Below, piece by piece: positions 1 to 5,004 of a stretch of DNA of 5,004 nt. Position 1 is the first letter of the stretch. Each line of letters begins with the position of its first letter. A program made the translations under genes and the position numbers. The notes beneath the pieces are model-generated. The model ran no database searches and was not told the DNA's origin. It saw only the letters and a list, made by a program, of their open reading frames with translations. This stretch comes from Candidatus Omnitrophota bacterium. Lineage in GTDB: Bacteria; Verrucomicrobiota; Verrucomicrobiia; Limisphaerales; UBA1319. The stretch spans positions 1 to 5,004 of the forward strand of contig JAMCZD010000036.1 in the NCBI GenBank assembly GCA_023473405.1, read 5' to 3'.

Positions 1-68
1 TCTATTTTGTCACTCCGCTGCCAGCGTGCGCGTGTGACTTTGGCGTAGTTTTCGTTAGGCCCATTCAT
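1..68 (-). CDS. Possible 5' end of the next dcw gene, cut by window edge
   Basis: From an ATG at 66-68 the minus strand stays open to base 1, encoding 22 residues that begin MNGPNENYAKVTRARWQR. The peptide is hydrophilic and basic. It resembles no family I can name from so few residues. In the classical cluster ftsW follows murD, and a basic cytoplasmic N-terminus before the first membrane segment would fit FtsW, but that is a guess from gene order. No Shine-Dalgarno is seen upstream, and the 58-base spacer after the LysM stop (69-126) holds only a weak 5-bp stem (94-109). A chance open frame of this length is possible. Confidence 0.4.
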   Translation of the reverse strand, partial: MNGPNENYAKVTRARWQRSDKI

Positions 69-126
69 GTTAGGGCGGCATCGCAGCAACGCCCCTGCCT
101 TGGAGCAGGCTTCGTCTGAGTTCGAG

Positions 127-906
127 TTAAACCCACTCATTGGCCCGATGTGATTCGCTCGCCGACGCCCCGCCAGCCGCGGCGGGATTGGATGGCTGGC
201 TCGTGCCAGGTTCGCCAGACGTTGCGGGGGCCTTTGGCGGCGGGAGCTTCAGCTTCTGTCCGACCATGAGGCGGGTGGTCCTCAAGTTGTTGAGGGCGCG
301 GATCGCCTTTATGGTCGTCGAGTGCGACTTCGCAATCGTCGTCAAGGTGTCGCCAGGTTTCACCGTGTAAACACCTTGACCGGCCCCGGCCCCTCCACTG
401 GTCGCGGATGCGGCAGCCGCCGGTTCCGGCGGTGGCAGGTGGAGAACTTGCCCCACCTTCAGTTTGCGTGGGTTCACGTTCGGATTCGCTTCCTTCATGG
501 CACTCACCGTGATCCCGTGCTCCTTGGCAATCTTGTAATACGAGTCGCCCTGGACAACGGTGTATTCCTTCATCTCACTTGGAGGGGCAACTTCGGACAC
601 CGCCGGCGCGACGCCGCTGGGAGTCGGAAGCGGGGGAGGCACCTCGGTCTCGAAATTGGTTTGCGTTGGCAAAGCCGGCAAGTTGGTAGGGGCAAAGAAA
701 TTCGTCTCAAACGGCGCGACCGCGGATGTTTCTTGGGCCGTGGTTTGCGGCTTCTCCCGTTTGCATCCCTGCATCAGCAGGCCTCCAAAGAGAACCACAT
801 GGATGGTCAGGATGGTAAAAAAGGCAATGAACAGGTTGGACTTGCCTCGCGACTTCTGGCGCTCAAGGAGCGATCCTTGAGGGACGAGCGGATTAGGAGT
901 ATTCAT
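127..906 (-). CDS. Membrane-anchored protein with two LysM peptidoglycan-binding domains
   Basis: This 259-residue protein probably binds peptidoglycan outside the cytoplasmic membrane. It has a basic cytoplasmic-looking N-terminus (ERQKSRGK, 15-22), one hydrophobic segment (about 25-45), then a Pro/Thr/Ala-rich linker (50-112), LysM 1 (about 114-158, with YTVVQGDSYYKIA and KLKVGQVLHLP), an Ala/Gly/Pro-rich spacer (159-178), LysM 2 (about 179-222, with YTVKPGDTLTTIA and MVGQKLKLP), and a Gly/Ala/Ser/Pro-rich tail. Cys48 in LLMQGC follows the hydrophobic segment, so a lipoprotein is possible, but Met-Gln-Gly is a poor lipobox and the N-region is long. A signal anchor is more likely. No catalytic domain is visible, so it is probably a structural or targeting factor and not a hydrolase. 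The ATG at 904-906 has no clear Shine-Dalgarno. It follows murD after 119 bp in the same direction, suggesting a role in wall synthesis or division, which is inference from position. Confidence 0.88.
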   Translation of the reverse strand: MNTPNPLVPQGSLLERQKSRGKSNLFIAFFTILTIHVVLFGGLLMQGCKREKPQTTAQETSAVAPFETNFFAPTNLPALPTQTNFETEVPPPLPTPSGVAPAVSEVAPPSEMKEYTVVQGDSYYKIAKEHGITVSAMKEANPNVNPRKLKVGQVLHLPPPEPAAAASATSGGAGAGQGVYTVKPGDTLTTIAKSHSTTIKAIRALNNLRTTRLMVGQKLKLPPPKAPATSGEPGTSQPSNPAAAGGASASESHRANEWV

Positions 907-951
907 ATGTTTTGGGCTGATCGGTATCAGGTTTGGATTGTGGATTTGGAT

Positions 952-979
952 ATACTACAAGCCGGCTTTTCATAAGCAA
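952..979 (-). promoter_or_regulatory. Weak sigma-70-like promoter candidate ahead of the LysM gene
   Basis: On the minus strand, TTGCTT (974-979) and TAGTAT (952-957) are separated by 16 bases, resembling -35 and -10 boxes with three and four matches to consensus. They lie in the AT-richer 119-bp gap before the LysM gene, about 45 bases upstream of its ATG. The spacer overlaps one arm of the inverted repeat. This may give the LysM gene separate transcription, but the match is weak and could be chance. Confidence 0.22.
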
Positions 980-989
980 GCGCCGGCTT
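959..989 (-). repeat. Inverted repeat (8-bp arms) between murD and the LysM gene
   Basis: AAGCCGGC at 959-966 and GCCGGCTT at 982-989 are perfect complements around a 15-base loop, so the transcript can form a GC-rich hairpin about 37 bases after the murD stop. Each arm has a self-complementary GCCGGC core, and GCCGGCTT also occurs as a direct repeat (961-968 and 982-989). No run of U follows on the minus strand, so it is not a standard intrinsic terminator. It could be a weak terminator, an RNA-stability element or a protein-binding site. The function is unknown. Confidence 0.5.
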
Positions 990-1025
990 AAATTCACTGA
1001 TTAAATTGTCTTTCTTTTCGCTGCT

Positions 1026-2438
1026 CTAGCAGCTAACAACACGATTCATTTCAGCCTCGCAAGTCCGCTGCCGCAACCATTCCTGCGCCGCCTGGCGGAA
1101 CATCTCACCGCGATGCTGGTAGTCTCGAAACATGTCAAAGCTCGAGCACGCCGGCGACAGCAAAATCACATCGCCGCAAACCGCTTGTCGTCCGGCTTCA
1201 GTTACTGCTTCTAACAGCGAATTCACCGGGGTGCAAGGCGTAAAAGGCATCCACGCAGCCCGTATTCTCTCCCGGGTTTCACCCAGCAGAAAAGCTCCTT
1301 TGACTCGAGCTGCCAACAGGGGGCCCAGCTCGCCAAAATCAAATCCCTTGTCCTTGCCTCCGGCGATCAACCAAACGTTGGGCTTGCCGTCCGCGCGGGC
1401 GGGCACGGTCAGCAGGGCTTGCCGGACCGCGTCCACATTGGTGGCCTTGGAATCGTTGATGAATTGGATGCCGCAGGCCTCGGCCACCCGTTCGCAGCGA
1501 TGGGGCGCCGGGCGGTAGCTTTTCAAGGCATCCGCCACTGCGGTCATGGAGAACCCCAAGGCGAATCCACCCCCCAATGCCGCCATCAAGTTCTCGGCGT
1601 TGTGCGGACCTCGCAACAATCCCCGCGTGAGATCGAAAAGCGTCCCGGACAAACCCGGCAATCGGCTGACCACCCGGTCATTGTCCAAGTGGAGATCGGC
1701 CTGGCAATCACGCGCGCTGAAGGTGATCACGCGCGCCGGCACTGACAGCCCAAGGGCGCGCAATTGAACCATGGCTTCATGCTGAATGATCGCCCAGTCA
1801 GCCGGTTGCTGATTCATGAACAGACGCGCCTTGGCCCGGATATAATCCGGCATCCCGGGATAACGGTCCAGGTGGTCCGGAGTCACATTGAGCAATACCG
1901 CCACGACGGGATGAAACGAACGGATGGTTTCCAGTTGGAATGAGCTTGCCTCGATGGCGACGAAGGCCAACTCCGCGCTTCGATCCGCCACGTCGCACAA
2001 CGGACGACCGATGTTGCCCGCCGCCATCGACGGGCCGCCAGCCTGGTTCAAAAACCGCTCCACCAACTCCGTGGTCGTGGTCTTGCCGTTTGTTCCCGTT
2101 ATCGCGACGCAAGGACAGCGCGTATACCGAAAGCCAAGTTCGAGCTCACCCACCACCGGCACACCCCGCCGGGTCATCTCCTGAACCCAATCCACCCGGC
2201 TGGGCACCCCGGGGCTCAGGACTGCCAATTGAAATGCGCGTTCCGGCAAGTCCCCCGCCCCAAGCCGCACTTCCACTCCCTCGGTGCGGAGCAATCGAGC
2301 CTCATCCCGCAAGACCTCCGAATCGGCACGGTCAACCGCCGTGACCACTGCCCCATGCCGGCGCAACAAACGACACGCCGCCCGTCCGCTCACGCCCAAC
2401 CCGATTACCAAAACCGATTGGTTCTCCAAAGCTTTCAC
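1026..2438 (-). CDS. murD: UDP-N-acetylmuramoyl-L-alanine--D-glutamate ligase (MurD)
   Basis: MurD is a cytoplasmic ATP-dependent ligase that adds D-Glu to UDP-MurNAc-L-Ala. The 470-residue product (E. coli: 438) shows the N-terminal Rossmann-like UDP-binding domain starting SVLVIGLGVSGRAAC (8-22), then LSPGVP (74-79), the ATP P-loop AITGTNGKTTTTE (112-124), NVTPDHLDRY (184-193), Lys203 in YIRAKARLF at the carbamoylated-lysine position, HNAEN (279-283), INDSKATN (327-334), AGGKDKG (359-365) and LLSPACSSFDMFRDYQHRGEMF (426-447). The start is GTG at 2436-2438. It is preceded by AAGG (2445-2448) at a six-base spacing, and no upstream start is possible because the mraY stop is in the same frame one codon earlier. 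The last dozen residues (after WLRQR) form a short tail beyond the conserved end. The tight spacing implies transcription with murF and mraY. Confidence 0.97.
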   Translation of the reverse strand: MKALENQSVLVIGLGVSGRAACRLLRRHGAVVTAVDRADSEVLRDEARLLRTEGVEVRLGAGDLPERAFQLAVLSPGVPSRVDWVQEMTRRGVPVVGELELGFRYTRCPCVAITGTNGKTTTTELVERFLNQAGGPSMAAGNIGRPLCDVADRSAELAFVAIEASSFQLETIRSFHPVVAVLLNVTPDHLDRYPGMPDYIRAKARLFMNQQPADWAIIQHEAMVQLRALGLSVPARVITFSARDCQADLHLDNDRVVSRLPGLSGTLFDLTRGLLRGPHNAENLMAALGGGFALGFSMTAVADALKSYRPAPHRCERVAEACGIQFINDSKATNVDAVRQALLTVPARADGKPNVWLIAGGKDKGFDFGELGPLLAARVKGAFLLGETRERIRAAWMPFTPCTPVNSLLEAVTEAGRQAVCGDVILLSPACSSFDMFRDYQHRGEMFRQAAQEWLRQRTCEAEMNRVVSC

Positions 2439-2441
2439 CGT

Positions 2442-2828
2442 CTACCTTATCTTCAATGTGCTCAACGCCACCACCGCGCACAGGATGCCCAAAATGTAAA
2501 AGCGCGTCACCACCTGCGACTCATACCATCCCCGCTTCTCGAAGTGATGATGCAGCGGCGCCATCAGAAAGAGACGCTGCCCCTGGCCTCGAGTGCGCCG
2601 CGTGTATTTGAACCAGCCGGTTTGCAGCAGCACCGACAATGCCTCGACCACAAATACCCCGCCGGCAATGACCAGCACAAACGGCTGGTGTATCAAGACC
2701 GCGATGATCCCTAATACCCCCCCCAGCGCCAGCGAACCCGTGTCGCCCATGAAGACCCGGGCGGGATGGCAATTGAACCAGAGAAATCCCAGGCCCGCCC
2801 CGATCATGGCGGCGCAAAAAACGGTCAA
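2442..2828 (-). CDS. mraY: Phospho-N-acetylmuramoyl-pentapeptide transferase (MraY), C-terminal third, frameshifted
   Basis: This is the remainder of MraY in a different frame. The 128 residues counted from a TTG at 2826-2828 carry GAGLGFLWFN (10-19), MGDTGSLALGG (27-37, whose Asp29 corresponds to the catalytic E. coli D267), GGVFVVEALSV (56-66), the MAPLHHHFEKRGW block with the HHH motif (His93-95), and the typical end STLKIR. The TTG is unlikely to be a true start: homology begins upstream with GAGE, encoded from about base 2840, and the frame is open up to 2873. Joining the two frames with one restored base gives about 390 residues, compared with 360 in E. coli, with every expected motif present. 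I therefore read 2442-3613 as one gene with a single-base lesion. The TAG stop (2442-2444) lies one codon before the murD start. Confidence 0.92.
   Translation of the reverse strand: MTVFCAAMIGAGLGFLWFNCHPARVFMGDTGSLALGGVLGIIAVLIHQPFVLVIAGGVFVVEALSVLLQTGWFKYTRRTRGQGQRLFLMAPLHHHFEKRGWYESQVVTRFYILGILCAVVALSTLKIR
2445..2448 (-). promoter_or_regulatory. Ribosome binding site of murD (AAGG)
   Basis: The coding strand reads AAGG, then TAGACG, then the GTG start of murD. The site lies in the last codons of mraY, so translation of murD probably depends on ribosomes finishing mraY. It is the clearest Shine-Dalgarno-like sequence at a start in this window and supports the GTG choice. Confidence 0.55.
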
Positions 2829-3613
2829 CTCGCCCGCGCCGGCACGTAGGGCACCTGCAAATAAGACGCTAATTTAACATTGCCAGCTACATAGGTGAAT
2901 ACTAGAAATACAAAGGACGCAATGCCGGTGCAGCCGATGGCCAGACCGTCCAGGCCGTCGGTCAAGTTCACCGCATTCGAACTGCCCACGATGCTCAGCA
3001 CGGTGATGAGCACACCCAAGGCGGCGGCGTCGGTGGCCACCGGGAATTTATAACAGGGGACCATGATATCGGAGATCAGGTTGTAGCGGGCGGCGCCGAT
3101 GGTGCTGGTGGCGGGCAGGTACCAAAGGTAAAGGCCAATAAACAACGCCAGGGTTGTCTGCACCGCCAGTTTGACGCGCGATGGAGTGCCCCGGTTGTTT
3201 TGGCGGGTTATTTTCATGTAGTCATCATAGAACCCAAGGCCGGAAAGCACCGCCACCGAGAGAAGGGTCAACACCACCAACGCGTTCCATTGCGCCCAAA
3301 GCAGCCCGGCCAGGTCCAGAACCGTCACGATCAGTATTCCGCCCATGGAAGGGGTGCCCTGTTTTTTTATCACCCGCATCGGCAGGCCGCCGGTTTCCTC
3401 GGCCTTGTCGAGGTAATCCTGGCCGAATTTGAGTTCCTGGAGCCAATTGATAACCCGCGGTCCCAGCCACCAGCTCAGCAACAGGGCAGTGACCGCCGCC
3501 CCGGCGCTTCGAACAGTGATGTAGCCCAGGAACCGCTGCAGGGAAAAGAAGAACGGCGTCCATGCCGTGCCGATGGTCTGTTCATGCAGGAAATGACATA
3601 AGTAATAAAGCAT
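2825..3613 (-). CDS. mraY: Phospho-N-acetylmuramoyl-pentapeptide transferase (MraY), N-terminal two-thirds, frameshifted
   Basis: MraY is the polytopic inner-membrane enzyme that transfers phospho-MurNAc-pentapeptide from UDP to undecaprenyl phosphate, making lipid I. This frame encodes 262 residues from an ATG that overlaps the murF stop (TGATG). Visible family features are a hydrophobic N-terminal segment (about 27-50), ELKFGQ (60-65), KKQGTPSMGG (83-92), the catalytic-site Asp pair in GFYDDY (D130/D131, equivalent to E. coli D115/D116) and NAVNLTDGLDGLA (213-225), with several strongly hydrophobic segments between. The loop between FGQ and GTPSMGG is about six residues longer than in E. 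coli as I recall it. Homology holds to LQVPYVP (residue 258) and is then lost: the frame reads ARAS and stops at 2825-2827. MraY normally continues GAGEL or similar and that sequence is found in the next frame. Alone, this fragment lacks the MGDxGS and HHH active-site motifs and should be inactive. Confidence 0.93.
   Translation of the reverse strand: MLYYLCHFLHEQTIGTAWTPFFFSLQRFLGYITVRSAGAAVTALLLSWWLGPRVINWLQELKFGQDYLDKAEETGGLPMRVIKKQGTPSMGGILIVTVLDLAGLLWAQWNALVVLTLLSVAVLSGLGFYDDYMKITRQNNRGTPSRVKLAVQTTLALFIGLYLWYLPATSTIGAARYNLISDIMVPCYKFPVATDAAALGVLITVLSIVGSSNAVNLTDGLDGLAIGCTGIASFVFLVFTYVAGNVKLASYLQVPYVPARAS
2838..2843 (-). other. Single-base frameshift lesion in mraY
   Basis: On the coding strand the bases read tacgtgccggcgcgggcgag. 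In the upstream frame this gives YVPARAS and a stop. Adding one G to the CCGG run (CCGGG) gives YVPGAGEL and runs directly into the C-terminal frame, matching the usual MraY sequence at this place. The lesion is thus a one-base loss near 2839-2842. There is no classical X XXY YYZ slippery heptamer here, so programmed frameshifting is not supported. Because MraY is essential and both halves look well conserved, an assembly or sequencing error or a very recent mutation is most likely. Confidence 0.85.
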
Positions 3614-5004
3614 CAGTCTTTTCGCAATCTTTCCGCGAGACCTTCCAACCTGGCCGCGCGCGAGGCCTTCAACAATACCAGATCGCCCGCCTTCAGATAA
3701 TCACGCAACATCCCGGCAGCCGCCCCGATTTCGCCAAACTCGAAGACCTGTCCCAATCCCGCCGCACGCGCCGCCTCGCCGATCGTTTCCGCCATATTAC
3801 CCACGGCAATCAAGGCGTCGATCCGGGATTCAGCCGCGCGCCGGCCGACCTCGGCATGGGCTTCGACACTATAATGGCCCTGCTCGGCCATGTCGCCCAG
3901 GACAGCCACGCGCCGTCCGGCGCACGGCAGATCATGCAATGTTTCAAGCGCCGCCGCCACTGAATCCGCATTCGCGTTGTAGGCGTCATTCAAGATTCGT
4001 ATCCCTCGAGCCAGGCATGGTTCAAGACGCATCTTCAGCGGCGAACAACTTTCAAGTCCCGCCCGGATTTCCCCGGGACTCAAGCCCAATTCAGCGCCCA
4101 CGGCTACAGCCAGCAGGGCGTTTACCACCTGGTGACGCCCCAAGAGATTGATCCGGTACGGACCGCTGAAATCCTCCAGCGGCGCCTCGACCCGAAAGCT
4201 CGTTCCCCCTTCATCCAACTTGACTCCGCTTGCCCGCCATTGGGTCTCCCGCCCGTTACCCACCTTGATCACCGGCGCGGTTGATCGCCGGCAGAGACGG
4301 TCCATAAACGGCCCGCAACCGGACTGGTTGACAAAGAGCTTGCCCTCCGCCGGCAAAAGCTCGGCCAGCCAGCCTTCTTCTTCCGTTACCCCCGCCATGT
4401 CCGCGAAAAACTCCATGTGCTCGCGCCCTAGCCCGGTTATGACCCCGTAACGCGGTTGGATCATTCTCACCAAAGGGGCCAATTCACCGGGATGATTCGT
4501 CCCCACTTCGAGCACGGCCGCCTGGTGGGTTCGTTCCAGATTCAGCAGGGTGAGCGGTACACCGATATCATTATTGAAGCTGGCTTCGCTGGAAAGGGTG
4601 GGCATTTTCCGGCGCAGAACGGCTGCCACGAGTTCTTTGCTTGTCGTTTTCCCGTTCGACCCGCCCACGGCCACAACTGGGATCTCAAATTCCCGGCGAT
4701 AGCGCGCCCCCAGCCTGCCTAAACCCAGCCGGGTGTCGTCCACGCGAATAATCGCCGGGGCGGCGAATGAAGGTGGCGCCTTCGCCTTTTCAACCATGAG
4801 CACCGAAGCCCCCTTTCGCCTTGCCTCTTCCAAGAAGTCATGCCCGTCGAACCGATCCCCAACCAGCGCCACGAACAGGTCTCCCGCCTGGACCCGGCGT
4901 GAATCGGTGCAAACCCGGCAGACTTGGATGGCGGCGGGACTTGCGGTTGCCAACTCGCCGCCGCAGGCGCGCGCGATAAACTCGACCGAAGAAGAAGGCT
5001 GGCT
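3613..5004 (-). CDS. murF: UDP-N-acetylmuramoyl-tripeptide--D-alanyl-D-alanine ligase (MurF), 5' end cut by window edge
   Basis: This cytoplasmic ATP-dependent Mur ligase adds D-Ala-D-Ala to UDP-MurNAc-tripeptide, the last soluble step of peptidoglycan precursor synthesis. The frame stays open to base 5004, giving 463 visible residues. An in-frame TTG at 4951-4953 is not the likely start, because the residues before it (VEFIARACGGEL) look like the usual MurF N-terminus, so only a few codons should be missing. Numbering from that TTG, I see the N-terminal domain motif CTDSRRVQAGDLFVAL (15-30), the ATP P-loop GGSNGKTT (97-104), FNNDIGVPLTLLNL (126-139), EVGTNHPGEL (149-158), GREHMEFF (176-183), LLGRHQVVNAL (280-290), NDAYNANADS (332-341), VLGDMAEQG (361-369) and LLKASRAARLE near the C-terminus. 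E. coli MurF is 452 residues, so length is normal. Odd point: the expected carbamoylated lysine position reads Glu193. The TGA stop overlaps the mraY ATG by one base, indicating co-transcription and likely translational coupling. Confidence 0.96.
   Translation of the reverse strand, partial: SQPSSSVEFIARACGGELATASPAAIQVCRVCTDSRRVQAGDLFVALVGDRFDGHDFLEEARRKGASVLMVEKAKAPPSFAAPAIIRVDDTRLGLGRLGARYRREFEIPVVAVGGSNGKTTSKELVAAVLRRKMPTLSSEASFNNDIGVPLTLLNLERTHQAAVLEVGTNHPGELAPLVRMIQPRYGVITGLGREHMEFFADMAGVTEEEGWLAELLPAEGKLFVNQSGCGPFMDRLCRRSTAPVIKVGNGRETQWRASGVKLDEGGTSFRVEAPLEDFSGPYRINLLGRHQVVNALLAVAVGAELGLSPGEIRAGLESCSPLKMRLEPCLARGIRILNDAYNANADSVAAALETLHDLPCAGRRVAVLGDMAEQGHYSVEAHAEVGRRAAESRIDALIAVGNMAETIGEAARAAGLGQVFEFGEIGAAAGMLRDYLKAGDLVLLKASRAARLEGLAERLRKD

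Noticed and set aside
94..109. CCTGC/GCAGG stem as a terminator after the LysM gene
   Set aside because: The stem is only five base pairs and no U-run follows on the minus strand.
322..975. Plus-strand open frame of 217 codons opposite the LysM gene
   Set aside because: The translation is Arg/His/Gly-rich with no recognisable domain and lies antisense to a well-supported gene; it is a GC-driven shadow frame.
1798..2112. Minus-strand open frame of 104 codons within murD
   Set aside because: It lies in an alternative frame inside conserved murD, with Gly/Arg-rich composition typical of an off-frame reading.
2229..2714. Plus-strand open frame of 161 codons across the murD/mraY junction
   Set aside because: It is antisense to conserved murD and mraY coding sequence and has low-complexity, Pro/His/Arg-rich composition with no family resemblance.
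2838..2843. Programmed -1 ribosomal frameshift in mraY
   Set aside because: There is no slippery heptamer and I see no obvious stimulatory structure; a missing base explains the pattern more simply.
3562..3963. Plus-strand open frame of 133 codons over the mraY start and murF end
   Set aside because: It is antisense to two conserved genes with no domain signal or plausible start context.
4951..4953. TTG as the start of murF
   Set aside because: The frame continues to the window edge and the upstream residues (VEFIARACGGE) fit the normal MurF N-terminus, so the true start lies outside the window.

Overview
The window holds part of a division and cell wall (dcw) cluster, read entirely on the minus strand. 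In transcription order it carries the 3' nearly complete part of murF (cut by the right edge), mraY, murD, a membrane-anchored protein with two LysM domains, and probably the first codons of one more gene cut by the left edge. The core order murF-mraY-murD matches the classical bacterial cluster. The DNA is GC-rich by eye, Shine-Dalgarno signals are mostly weak, and a LysM gene sits directly after murD. Together with the flavour of the MurF and MraY sequences, this suggests a member of the Verrucomicrobiota (Pedosphaera/Limisphaerales-like), possibly from a metagenome. That assignment is inference from remembered family features, not a search.

Layout: murF (3613 to beyond 5004) adds D-Ala-D-Ala to the UDP-MurNAc-tripeptide. 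Its TGA stop shares one base with the mraY ATG (TGATG). mraY (2442-3613) transfers phospho-MurNAc-pentapeptide to undecaprenyl phosphate and forms lipid I, but its reading frame is broken at about 2838-2843 by what looks like a single missing base. The two halves together encode a complete MraY. murD (1026-2438) starts with GTG one codon after the mraY stop and adds D-Glu to UDP-MurNAc-L-Ala. A 119-bp AT-richer gap with an inverted repeat follows, then the LysM gene (127-906). The last 126 bp hold a spacer and an open frame beginning at 68 and running off the edge, which by position could be ftsW.

Functionally, MurD and MurF make the cytoplasmic UDP-MurNAc-pentapeptide, MraY moves it to the membrane, and the LysM protein probably holds a membrane-anchored, periplasmic peptidoglycan-binding role. 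I found no mobile element, CRISPR array, RNA gene or unknown defence-like system. The main points of interest are the mraY frameshift, a MurF with glutamate where the carbamoylated lysine is expected, and the LysM gene inserted into the dcw order.
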